A stretch of DNA of 11,112 bases from Flavobacteriales bacterium (lineage in GTDB: Bacteria > Bacteroidota > Bacteroidia > Flavobacteriales > Flavobacteriaceae). This document shows positions 1 to 6,300 of the stretch, one piece after another (the first letter of the stretch is position 1; every line of letters starts with the position of its first letter). The notes under the pieces were generated by a model, which saw only the letters and a program-made list of their open reading frames with translations, was not told the DNA's origin and ran no database searches. A program made the translations under genes and the position numbers. The stretch spans positions 1 to 11,112 of the forward strand of contig JALVKK010000165.1 of NCBI GenBank assembly GCA_027033875.1, in the 5' to 3' direction.

Positions 1-43
1 AAAATTTTTAGTAAAAATAATTTTGACTTCGTTTTTATTTTAC

Positions 44-70
44 AAAAAGCACCGCAAACGCAGTACTTTT
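44..70 (-). terminator. Intrinsic terminator of the dps remnant
   Basis: Read on the minus strand, AAAAGTACTGC (70-60) pairs with GCGGTGCTTTT (55-45) around the loop GTTT, giving an 11-bp stem, and a run of five T (48-44) closes it. Two of the pairs are G-U wobbles that form only in the minus-strand RNA; in plus-strand RNA they would be C-A mismatches. The hairpin is therefore directional and starts 34 nt after the stop codon of the dps remnant. Confidence 0.65.
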
Positions 71-103
71 ATCGTATCCTGTTATATAATTGTGTATTAA
101 AAA

Positions 104-253
104 TTATCCGATAAATGCCGAATATATCCAAACGCGTTTTTCTTGTTCGCGTATGAAGTCACTCATTAGGGCGTTGGCACCTTCATCGTTGAGGTCGCCG
201 GCTAATTCTTTACTTTGTTTGACATCAAGTCCTATGTTGTTGATTGATTTCAT
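104..253 (-). pseudogene. dps: dps remnant: Dps start and end fused in frame (49 aa)
   Basis: The frame runs ATG (253) to TAA (104) without interruption. Residues 1-23 (MKSINNIGLDVKQSKELAGD, then LND) read like the beginning of a Bacteroidota Dps, the ferritin-like mini-ferritin that binds DNA and oxidises iron with peroxide. Residues 24-49 (EGANALMSDFIREQEKRVWI, then YSAFIG) read like the end of its last helix. Dps is usually about 155 residues, so roughly 105 are missing, including the stretch that in intact Dps carries the His/Asp/Glu ferroxidase ligands and the NTRGFHWN-type motif. A functional iron-storing dodecamer is therefore not expected. The junction keeps frame, and a TAnnTTTG box and a terminator flank it, so the unit may still be transcribed. 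The leader before the ATG is A-rich, as is normal in this phylum. It could be a deletion remnant, an expressed micro-protein or an assembly collapse. The identification rests on recalled family sequences, not on a search. Confidence 0.78.
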
Positions 254-282
254 TTTTATATGTTTTTTATGATTTATATGTG

Positions 283-290
283 CAAAACTA
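283..290 (-). promoter_or_regulatory. Bacteroidota -7 box for the dps remnant
   Basis: The minus strand reads TAGTTTTG here, an exact match to the Bacteroidota -7 consensus TAnnTTTG. Transcription would start about 30 nt before the ATG at 253. No TTG is seen at the expected -33 position (about 310-315), so the promoter would be weak or activator-dependent, which would suit an oxidative-stress gene. Confidence 0.45.
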
Positions 291-331
291 CGTCGGTTGT
301 ATCTTGATAACTATAAATCTTTTTGATTAAA

Positions 332-349
332 TTTTATAACGTTATAAAA
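332..349. promoter_or_regulatory. 18-bp perfect palindrome, candidate operator
   Basis: TTTTATAACGTTATAAAA is a perfect inverted repeat with no spacer. It lies about 42 bp upstream of the -7 box facing the dps remnant and about 210 bp upstream of the flippase gene. Its core TTATAA-CG-TTATAA resembles the PerR-type box TTATAATnATTATAA, and PerR controls dps-like genes in other bacteria. That link is inference only. No T-run accompanies it, so it is not a terminator. Confidence 0.45.
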
Positions 350-380
350 ATATTTTATATTTAAAATTGTGGTGATTTAT

Positions 381-450
381 TTTGCGCCTATTTTTAATAA
401 TATTGATGTGTTTGCGCCTGAAAAATTTTTATTGCGTTTATTTGTGACTA
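381..450 (+). repeat. Three TTTGCGCCTA-type boxes at 30-bp spacing
   Basis: TTTGCGCCTA at 381, TTTGCGCCTG at 411 and the degenerate TTTGTGACTA at 441 are spaced exactly 30 bp apart, about three helical turns, so all lie on one face of the DNA. Intervening sequences are not conserved. The set lies in the divergent region between the dps remnant and the flippase gene and could be a protein-binding array; function is unknown. Confidence 0.4.
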
Positions 451-521
451 TATCTATTTGCATATAAATTGCTGTTTTGTTTAAAAAATATATCTGTTTA
501 CATATAATTTGTTATGTTTGT
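450..521 (+). repeat. Imperfect direct repeat at 40-bp offset
   Basis: The segments 450-480 and 490-520 align without gaps at an offset of 40 bp, with 23 of 31 positions identical. The shared core is ATATCT(A/G)TTT(G/A)CATATAA. The second copy overlaps the candidate -7 box of the flippase gene at 513-520. This may be a decayed duplication or a pair of binding sites four helical turns apart. AT-rich sequence raises the chance of coincidence. Confidence 0.4.
513..520 (+). promoter_or_regulatory. Candidate -7 box for the flippase gene
   Basis: TATGTTTG matches TAnnTTTG and lies 39 bp before the ATG at 560. No TTG is present 19-21 bp upstream. The leader between the box and the start contains AGGATAAAA twice (532-540 and 547-555); the second may help ribosome binding. 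Confidence 0.4.
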
Positions 522-559
522 AGAGATATATAGGATAAAAGAATACAGGATAAAATTAC

Positions 560-1804
560 ATGACCAACCAATTATTTGACCGTTCCAAACTCAAACTGCT
601 CTTTTTGCGCGGATTGTCGATTATTGCCAAATTTTTGTTTACCGGTTTGTACTTTAGATATTCCGAAGCGGATTACGGCGAATACAGTTTGGTTGCGACT
701 ACGATTTTGTTGCTGGTTTTCTTATTGGGAATGGACTTTTACAGCTATGCCAACCGTGCGGTTTTGGAGCCGGACAGCAATCCGCAAAAAATTATTTTCA
801 ATCAGTTTAGCTTATATTTTTTGCTGTATATTTTAATGGCGCCGGTGGTGTATTTGATTTTCAAATCGGTGGGTTTTGATGCAGATTATCTGCCGTTGTT
901 TTATTTGGTTTTGATTACCGAACATTTGAATTTTGAATTTTACCGCTTGCTGTTTGTGTTTAAAAAGCCATTGGCAGCCAATATCAATTTGTTTTTTCGC
1001 AATGCGTTTTGGGTGTTGGGCGCAAGTGTTTGGCTGTTTGTTTACGACCAAATTGATGTCCAAACAGTGTTGTGGTTTTGGCTAGCCGGTGATTTGTTGG
1101 CGTTACTGTTTTCATTGGGTATCAGCTGGACTAAAAGGCATAAGATTTCCTTGCAAAATTTTAAACTGGACAAACAGTGGATTGTCAAAGGTTTGGTGGT
1201 GAGTTTGCCATATATTTTGGGATCTTTGGCTTATAAAACCATTGAATTTTCGGATCGTTATCTCATCGATTATTTTCTGGATAAAAAAGCCGTCGGGGTG
1301 TATGCTTTTTTTGCCAATATGGCCAATGTACTCAATATCATTTTGTTTACTTTGGTAATCTCTGTTTTGTATCCGGGATTGGTCGAAAGTATTATGCATA
1401 AAAACAAAAAGGATTTTAAGAAAAAATTTATGCAGTTTCGCAAAGAAATCATTGTTTACAGTATAGGTACAGGTGTGATGTTGTTGGGATTATTGCCGGT
1501 GGTTTTATATATCATCGGAAAAACGCAATACAACGGGCAGCTTTATATTTTTGTATTGTTGTTATTGGCAAATATGGCTTTGAATGTTTCGTTTTTATAT
1601 CATTTTATCATTTATGCATACCGTAAAGATTGGCGAATATTTAAAGCGACTGCTTTGGCGGCGTTACTCAATCTGGTTTTAAATTGGTTTTTGATTCCGT
1701 TTTGGGGGATATCCGGTGCAGCAGTAGCGACATTGGCAAGTTTTGTTTTGGTAGCGGTGTTGAAATATTTTGATGCGAATAAGTTATTAGACGAAAGTGT
1801 CTAA
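560..1804 (+). CDS. Polysaccharide flippase, Wzx/MATE-fold membrane protein
   Basis: This 414-residue protein is strongly hydrophobic, with about 12 predicted membrane helices, the usual length and layout of O-antigen/exopolysaccharide flippases in the MOP superfamily. The N-terminal KLLFLRGLSIIAKFLFTGLY segment, the central SDRYLIDYFLDKKAVGVYAF (231-250) and the late GISGAAVATLAS (383-394) are characteristic of the family. It would move a lipid-linked sugar unit across the inner membrane for capsule, O-antigen or related glycan assembly. No glycosyltransferase or polymerase gene lies beside it, so it is an orphan flippase here and its substrate cannot be told. It is transcribed alone, away from the dps remnant, and ends at hairpins shared with the converging secA. 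Some O-antigen flippases and lipid II flippases (MurJ) share the fold; MurJ is less likely because of the shorter length and the DRYLI signature. Confidence 0.85.
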   Translation: MTNQLFDRSKLKLLFLRGLSIIAKFLFTGLYFRYSEADYGEYSLVATTILLLVFLLGMDFYSYANRAVLEPDSNPQKIIFNQFSLYFLLYILMAPVVYLIFKSVGFDADYLPLFYLVLITEHLNFEFYRLLFVFKKPLAANINLFFRNAFWVLGASVWLFVYDQIDVQTVLWFWLAGDLLALLFSLGISWTKRHKISLQNFKLDKQWIVKGLVVSLPYILGSLAYKTIEFSDRYLIDYFLDKKAVGVYAFFANMANVLNIILFTLVISVLYPGLVESIMHKNKKDFKKKFMQFRKEIIVYSIGTGVMLLGLLPVVLYIIGKTQYNGQLYIFVLLLLANMALNVSFLYHFIIYAYRKDWRIFKATALAALLNLVLNWFLIPFWGISGAAVATLASFVLVAVLKYFDANKLLDESV

Positions 1805-1838
1805 TGAAAAATGGAAATGTGCCGACGGTTTTTTCATT
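1803..1838 (+). terminator. Hairpin at the flippase stop codon
   Basis: AATGAAAAA (1803-1811) pairs with TTTTTCATT (1830-1838), a 9-bp stem that starts within the TAA stop. The 18-nt loop contains a small CC-GAC-GG element. The stem is AT-rich and the T-run is part of its 3' arm, so termination here is plausible but weaker than at the next hairpin. Confidence 0.4.
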
Positions 1839-1848
1839 TTAATAAATA

Positions 1849-1877
1849 AAAAAGGACACCAAACCGGAGTCCTTTTT
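1849..1877. terminator. Bidirectional terminator between flippase gene and secA
   Basis: AAAAAGGAC (1849-1857) pairs with GTCCTTTTT (1869-1877), a 9-bp stem. It extends by CC/GG inside an A-A mismatch. On the minus strand the stem is followed by a long T-rich tract (TTTTTTATTTATT), so it mainly ends secA, 22 nt after its stop. On the plus strand T5 at 1873-1877 can also stop flippase transcription. Confidence 0.8.
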
Positions 1878-1898
1878 CACATTATAATACTATGGATA

Positions 1899-4800
1899 TT
1901 AATCTTGAATCACCCATTCGCCGTTTTGTAAGAACGGACGGGCTTTTTTGTATTTGATTTGTTTTTTCTCGCCGTTATTGACGTTTAGTATGGTTACTAT
2001 TTCATTTCGTCCGTAAGTTTTACCTTTACGGATAGGCGATGTGATTTCTTGTTTTTGTCCGCTTTGCATAGCTTGACGGTTGTTGGCAGCCATTTCTTCG
2101 AGTGACGGAATATTGTCGGTGCGGCTTTCGGTGTATTTGGGTTTACGGCGTTGCTGTTGACGGGCTTCATGAACTTGATTAGGGTCCTGTGTCGGCAAGT
2201 CGCCTTTGAATAAGAACGATAGCACGTCTTTATTGACTTTGTCCAACATATTTCTAAACAATTCGAAAGCTTCAAATTTGTAAATCAACACCGGGTCTTT
2301 TTGTTCGTAAGATGCCATTTGTACCGAAGTTTTCAGTTGGTCCATTTTGTGTAAATGTTCTTTCCAAGCTTCGTCGATGATGGCAAGCGAAATATTTTTT
2401 TCAAAATCATCGACCAGTTTTTTTCCTTCGGATTCATAGGCTTCTTTCAGGTCCGTAGTAACTTTTATTTCGCGTGTTCCGTCGGTAAAGGGTACAACGA
2501 TACGTTTGTAACGGTCGCCTTCATTTTCATATACTTGCTTGATAACCGGAAAGGCTATTTGTGCCGAACGGGCAATTTTTTCTTTATAATGTTTGGTGGC
2601 AGTTTCGTAAAGTTTGTCAATTAATTCTTTGTCGGATAGCGATAAAAATTCGTCTTTGCTAACCGGCGAATTGATAGCAAATGTGGTAATTAATTCTTTT
2701 TCAAAACCTTCGTAATCTTTTGCCGGTTTGGTTAGTTCAACCAGTGTTTCGATGGCTTCGTAAATCATATTGGCTATATCTACTTTGAGACGTTCGCCTT
2801 CGAGTGCGTGTCGGCGACGTTTATAGACCAATTCGCGTTGGGCATTCATCACGTCGTCGTATTCGAGCAATCGTTTACGAATGCCGAAATTATTTTCTTC
2901 TACTTTCTTTTGGGCGCGTTCTATGGATTTTGAAATCATCGGATGTTGAATTACATCACCTTCTTTCATTCCCAAGCGGTCCATAATTTTGGCTATTTTT
3001 TCGGACCCGAACAGACGCATCAGATTATCTTCCAAAGATACATAAAACTGCGAAGAACCCGGGTCGCCTTGACGACCGGCGCGACCGCGCAACTGTCTGT
3101 CAACCCGTCTGGAGTCGTGGCGTTCGGTACCGATGATACCCAAGCCGCCGGCTTTGACAACTTCCGGTGTCAGTTTGATGTCTGTTCCACGTCCCGCCAT
3201 ATTGGTAGCAATGGTTACAACACCCGATTTGCCGGCATCGGCTACTATTTCCGCTTCGCGTTTGTGTTGTTTAGCGTTCAAAACATTGTGCGGAATTTTT
3301 ACAATATTCAACATTTTGCTTAACAATTCGGAAGTTTCAACCGAGGTGGTACCGACCAAAACAGGTCTGCCTTGTTGGGTCAGTTCTTGAATTTCCTGAA
3401 TAATAGCGTTGTATTTTTCACGCTTGGTTTTGTAGATTTTATCGTCTTTGTCAATACGTGCCAAAGGTTTGTTAGTCGGCACTTCTACTACGTCTAATTT
3501 ATAAATATCCCAAAATTCGCCAGCTTCTGTAATAGCGGTACCCGTCATACCTGCCAATTTGCGGTACATACGGAAGAAATTTTGCAAAGTAACCGTGGCA
3601 TAGGTTTGGGTAGCATCTTCGATTTTGACGTTTTCTTTGGCTTCGATAGCTTGATGTAGTCCGTCTGAATAGCGACGTCCTTCCATAATACGTCCGGTTT
3701 GTTCATCTACAATTTTGACTTGACCGTCCAAAACGACATATTCGACATCTTTTTCAAAGAGGGTATAAGCTTTGAGCAATTGGTTAAGTGTATGTAAACG
3801 TTCGGTTTTGGCGGCATATTCTCTAAACAATTTGTCTTTTTGAGTCGCTTTTTCCGTACTGTCGGCATCAGATTGATCTATTTTACCTATTTCTTCGCTG
3901 ATATTGGGTAAAATAAAGAAATCGGGTTCGGTATCTTTGGACAAAAATTCTACCCCTTTATCCGATAATTCGATAGAATTATTTTTTTCATCGATGACAA
4001 ATAACAGCTCTTTATCCACTTCGGGCATCAAAGCGTTGTTGTTTTCCATATATTTGGCTTCTGTCTTTTGCAGAAGTTGTTTGATACCCTCTTCACTCAA
4101 AAATTTAATCAAAGCACGGTTTTTGGGCAATCCGCGATAGACTCTCAATAAATGAAATCCGCCTTCTTTGGTATTGCCTTCTTTGATAAGTTTTTTGGCA
4201 AGCAGTAGTTCTTGGTGTATCCGCGCTCTTTGTTCTTGAAAAATTTTTTCAATAAAAGGTTTGAGTTCGTTAAACTCATGTCTGTCTCCTTGCTCTACGG
4301 GACCGGAAATAATCAAAGGTGTACGCGCATCGTCAATCAATACCGAATCGACCTCATCGACTATGGCGTAATTGTGTTCACGTTGGACTAAATCGGTAGT
4401 TGTGTGAGCCATATTGTCGCGTAAGTAATCAAAACCGAATTCGTTGTTGGTACCGTAAGTGATATCCGCTTCGTAAGCTTTGCGACGTTGAGCCGTATTG
4501 GGTTGGTGTCGGTCGATACAATCAACGCGTAATCCTAAAAATTCAAAGATAGGTCCCATCCAAGCGGCGTCCCTTTTTGCCAGATAGTCGTTGACGGTTA
4601 CCAAGTGTGCGCCGCGTCCGGGTAAAGCGTTGAGGTACAAAGGCAAAGTAGCAACTAAGGTTTTACCTTCACCGGTCATCATTTCGGCAATTTTGCCTTG
4701 GTGCAATACGATGCCGCCAATGATTTGCACATCGTAATGTACCATGTCCCATACCACTTCTTTACCTTCGGCGTCCCACCTGTTTGACCAAATACTTTTG

Positions 4801-5255
4801 TCGTCTTCAACGGTTATATAGTCGCGGATTGCCGACAATTCACGGTCGAGCGGGGTAGTGGTTACTTCCAATGTTTCGTTTTCTTTGAAACGGCGAGCGG
4901 TTTCGCGTACAACGGCAAAGGCTTCGGGTAATATTTCGTTTAAGACGTTTTCTTCTATTTTGTATATGTCGTTTTCGATGCGGTCTATATCGTCGTAAAA
5001 ACTTTCACGAACATCCAAATCGGTTTCTTGTTCGGCTTTTTGACGCAGTTCGTCTTGTTTGGATCGCAGGTCCTCTGTAGCTTTACGGATTTGATCTCTA
5101 AATTCTTGAGTCTTATGACGTAATTCGTCCAAGCTGAGTTTTTGCAGAGCCGGTCCTATCCTGTTGACTTGATCAACAATCGGTTGCATTTGTTTGATAT
5201 CTTTGGTTTTTTTGTCGCCTAAAAATGTTTTGAGTAAGGAATTGACAATTTTCAT
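1899..5255 (-). CDS. secA: SecA preprotein translocase ATPase
   Basis: SecA is the ATPase that drives unfolded preproteins through SecYEG. Positions count from the chosen start MKIVNSLLKTFLGDKKTKD, giving 1,118 residues. Walker A is TGEGKT (194-199) and Walker B is DEVD (300-303). The second nucleotide domain has TNMAGRGTD (684-692) and GRAGRQGD (724-731). The helical scaffold has EAWKEHLHKMDQLK (962-975). Between the preprotein-crosslinking entry (LIISGP) and MYRKLAGMTGTA there is a longer segment than in the roughly 900-residue E. coli protein, as is usual in Bacteroidota. The C-terminal tail lacks the Cys/His zinc motif used for SecB binding and ends in a basic Lys-rich stretch (YGRNEIVTI to WVIQD). 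The frame extends 17 codons further to an ATG at 5306, but those residues do not resemble SecA and the internal ATG begins at the conserved start. It is probably monocistronic, with terminators on both sides. Confidence 0.98.
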   Translation of the reverse strand: MKIVNSLLKTFLGDKKTKDIKQMQPIVDQVNRIGPALQKLSLDELRHKTQEFRDQIRKATEDLRSKQDELRQKAEQETDLDVRESFYDDIDRIENDIYKIEENVLNEILPEAFAVVRETARRFKENETLEVTTTPLDRELSAIRDYITVEDDKSIWSNRWDAEGKEVVWDMVHYDVQIIGGIVLHQGKIAEMMTGEGKTLVATLPLYLNALPGRGAHLVTVNDYLAKRDAAWMGPIFEFLGLRVDCIDRHQPNTAQRRKAYEADITYGTNNEFGFDYLRDNMAHTTTDLVQREHNYAIVDEVDSVLIDDARTPLIISGPVEQGDRHEFNELKPFIEKIFQEQRARIHQELLLAKKLIKEGNTKEGGFHLLRVYRGLPKNRALIKFLSEEGIKQLLQKTEAKYMENNNALMPEVDKELLFVIDEKNNSIELSDKGVEFLSKDTEPDFFILPNISEEIGKIDQSDADSTEKATQKDKLFREYAAKTERLHTLNQLLKAYTLFEKDVEYVVLDGQVKIVDEQTGRIMEGRRYSDGLHQAIEAKENVKIEDATQTYATVTLQNFFRMYRKLAGMTGTAITEAGEFWDIYKLDVVEVPTNKPLARIDKDDKIYKTKREKYNAIIQEIQELTQQGRPVLVGTTSVETSELLSKMLNIVKIPHNVLNAKQHKREAEIVADAGKSGVVTIATNMAGRGTDIKLTPEVVKAGGLGIIGTERHDSRRVDRQLRGRAGRQGDPGSSQFYVSLEDNLMRLFGSEKIAKIMDRLGMKEGDVIQHPMISKSIERAQKKVEENNFGIRKRLLEYDDVMNAQRELVYKRRRHALEGERLKVDIANMIYEAIETLVELTKPAKDYEGFEKELITTFAINSPVSKDEFLSLSDKELIDKLYETATKHYKEKIARSAQIAFPVIKQVYENEGDRYKRIVVPFTDGTREIKVTTDLKEAYESEGKKLVDDFEKNISLAIIDEAWKEHLHKMDQLKTSVQMASYEQKDPVLIYKFEAFELFRNMLDKVNKDVLSFLFKGDLPTQDPNQVHEARQQQRRKPKYTESRTDNIPSLEEMAANNRQAMQSGQKQEITSPIRKGKTYGRNEIVTILNVNNGEKKQIKYKKARPFLQNGEWVIQD

Positions 5256-5332
5256 ATTCAATGGTTTTAATCGTAAAACAGTTTTTTTTGTGATTATTTC
5301 AATCAAAAAAAAGCCTAGTAAAAATATAATTT

Positions 5333-5340
5333 CAAAAATA
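5333..5340 (-). promoter_or_regulatory. Candidate -7 box for secA
   Basis: The minus strand reads TATTTTTG, a match to TAnnTTTG, about 78 bp before the secA ATG at 5255. The expected -33 region falls inside the terminator hairpin of the preceding gene and has no TTG. It is the only TAnnTTTG match in the 5256-5341 gap. If used, transcription starts upstream of the alternative ATG at 5306. Confidence 0.35.
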
Positions 5341-5341
5341 T

Positions 5342-5371
5342 AAAAAAAAAGTCTCTTTGGAGAGACTTTTT
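5342..5371 (-). terminator. Strong terminator after the DUF2795 gene
   Basis: On the minus strand AAAAAGTCTCT (5371-5361) pairs with AGAGACTTTTT (5356-5346), an 11-bp stem with loop CCAA, followed by four more T (5345-5342), so nine T in a row follow AGAGAC. It begins 24 nt past the DUF2795 stop and should separate that gene from secA. The plus strand has T5 at 5367-5371, so it could also stop readthrough in the other direction. Confidence 0.85.
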
Positions 5372-5394
5372 AGTATTTATTAACATTAACGGTA

Positions 5395-5616
5395 TTAATA
5401 TTCATCTTCATTCCAAAGAAAATCTTCTTCGGTGGGATAATCGGGCCAAATGTCTTGAATGGTTTCAAAAATTTCTTCTTCTTCTTCGATTTCTTGCAAA
5501 TTTTCAACTACTTCAAGAGGAGCGCCGGTTCTGATAGCATAATCTATCAATTCGTCTTTGGTTGCCGGCCATGGTGCATCACTCAAATAAGAGGCTAGTT
5601 CTAATGTCCAATACAT
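5395..5616 (-). CDS. DUF2795 family small acidic protein
   Basis: This 73-residue protein opens with MYWTLELASYLSDAPWPATK, where the TLELASYL.DAPWPATKDEL pattern is typical of DUF2795, continues with LIDYAIRTGAPLEVVENLQE, and ends in an acidic tail (EIEEEEEIFE, then DIWPDYPTEEDFLWNEDEY). There is no signal peptide or membrane segment, so it should be cytoplasmic. The family has no established biochemical role. The first half looks helical and compact; the Glu-rich run may form an exposed acidic helix that binds a basic partner. The gene lies between secA and the cobalamin adenosyltransferase gene, an order I recall from other Flavobacteriales. Here it has a good promoter and a strong terminator of its own, which argues against a simple operon with either neighbour. 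Confidence 0.9.
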   Translation of the reverse strand: MYWTLELASYLSDAPWPATKDELIDYAIRTGAPLEVVENLQEIEEEEEIFETIQDIWPDYPTEEDFLWNEDEY

Positions 5617-5638
5617 AGGCTTTGGTTTTAAAATTTGG

Positions 5639-5670
5639 CAAAATTAATAAAAAAAGCTTTAAATTTCAAT
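5639..5670 (-). promoter_or_regulatory. Promoter of the DUF2795 gene
   Basis: On the minus strand ATTG (5670-5667) is followed after 20 nt by TAATTTTG (5646-5639), a full match to the Bacteroidota TTG-N20-TAnnTTTG promoter. The ATG at 5616 lies 23 nt further on. The -33 element is only a few bases past the stop of the adenosyltransferase gene, so the DUF2795 gene can be expressed on its own. Confidence 0.6.
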
Positions 5671-5676
5671 ATTTTT

Positions 5677-6240
5677 TTATTCAGGTATCCAAGGTGTCTC
5701 GTCAATTTGCAAATCCAATGACAATTTTCGTGCCAATACAAACAGGTAATCGGATAATCTGTTGAGGTATTTTATCAATTCCGGCGCAACGGGTTCAATT
5801 TCATTGAGATAAGTAACTTTTCGTTCGGTGCGGCGACAAACGCTTCTGCATATATGACAGACAGATACCTGTTCGTGTCCGCCGGGTAATATAAAATTTG
5901 TCATCGGGGGTAATTCTTGTTCCATAACATCGATTTTTTGTTCCAAAAAATCGATGTCTTTCTGTCCGATGGGTTTGATATTTAAGCGTGGTTTTCCGTT
6001 GGGTAAGGTTTGTTTTTCGGGGTCTAAAGCCAAGAACGAACCGAGTGTAAACAGACGATTTTGAATTTCAATCAGTTCATCAAGGTATTCTTTGGCAATT
6101 TTGTCGCGTAGTAAACCTAAATAAGAATTCAGTTCATCAACGGTACCGTAGGCTTCTATTTTGATATGATGCTTAGGCACGCGAGTCCCGCCTATCAGCA
6201 GAGTTGTGCCTTTATCACCTGTTTTTGTGTATATCTTCAT
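5677..6240 (-). CDS. PduO-type ATP:cob(I)alamin adenosyltransferase
   Basis: The 187-residue protein transfers the 5'-deoxyadenosyl group from ATP to cob(I)alamin, producing coenzyme B12 for mutases and related enzymes in the cytoplasm. The N-terminal ATP loop TKTGDKGTTLLIGGTRV (5-21) is intact, followed by IEAYGTVDELNSYLG (28-42). FILPGG (116-121), CRSVCRRTER (131-140, the Arg/Glu helix of the active site) and YLNRLSDYLFVLAR (158-171, with the conserved Asn-Arg-Leu-Ser-Asp) are all present. The length is normal for the single-domain trimeric enzyme. No B12 synthesis gene or B12-dependent enzyme lies in the window, and no cobalamin riboswitch was recognised upstream. The 5' flank is interrupted by a tandem repeat starting 15 bp before the ATG, so its promoter must lie in or beyond the repeats. 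The CobA-type adenosyltransferase is a different fold and is excluded by these motifs. Confidence 0.95.
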   Translation of the reverse strand: MKIYTKTGDKGTTLLIGGTRVPKHHIKIEAYGTVDELNSYLGLLRDKIAKEYLDELIEIQNRLFTLGSFLALDPEKQTLPNGKPRLNIKPIGQKDIDFLEQKIDVMEQELPPMTNFILPGGHEQVSVCHICRSVCRRTERKVTYLNEIEPVAPELIKYLNRLSDYLFVLARKLSLDLQIDETPWIPE

Positions 6241-6254
6241 AATAGTTAAAAGTT

Positions 6255-6300
6255 GTACTTCGACCGGCTCAGCAACCGTACTTCGACCGGCTCAGCAACC
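6255..6300. repeat. Two perfect tandem copies of a 23-bp repeat
   Basis: Positions 6255-6277 and 6278-6300 are identical 23-mers with the core ACTTCGACCGGCTCAGC. The unit resembles the TTCGACAGGCTCAG / CTGAGCCTGTCGAA short dispersed repeat seen in intergenic regions of many bacteria, Bacteroidota included. Its GC content stands out from the surrounding AT-rich DNA. The end of the second copy can form a small hairpin, CTCAG-CAAC-CTGAG (6291-6304). It lies directly in front of the adenosyltransferase gene. Confidence 0.8.

Noticed and set aside
2943..3323. Open frame on the plus strand of 126 codons inside secA
   Set aside because: It is antisense to the highly conserved ATPase motifs of SecA, has no family resemblance, and other shorter plus-strand frames in secA look the same. 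The constraint on SecA explains it.
5256..5341. SecM-like arrest peptide or regulatory leader controlling secA
   Set aside because: The only extra coding is a 17-codon in-frame extension with no signal peptide, no Pro-rich arrest motif and no separate stop, so there is no support for translational arrest control.
5653..5660. AAAGCTTT palindrome upstream of the DUF2795 gene
   Set aside because: It is only 8 bp, AT-rich and lies inside the promoter spacer; too short to claim as an operator or terminator.
6255..6300. Possible CRISPR array
   Set aside because: The two 23-bp copies are directly adjacent with no spacer, and no cas genes are present.
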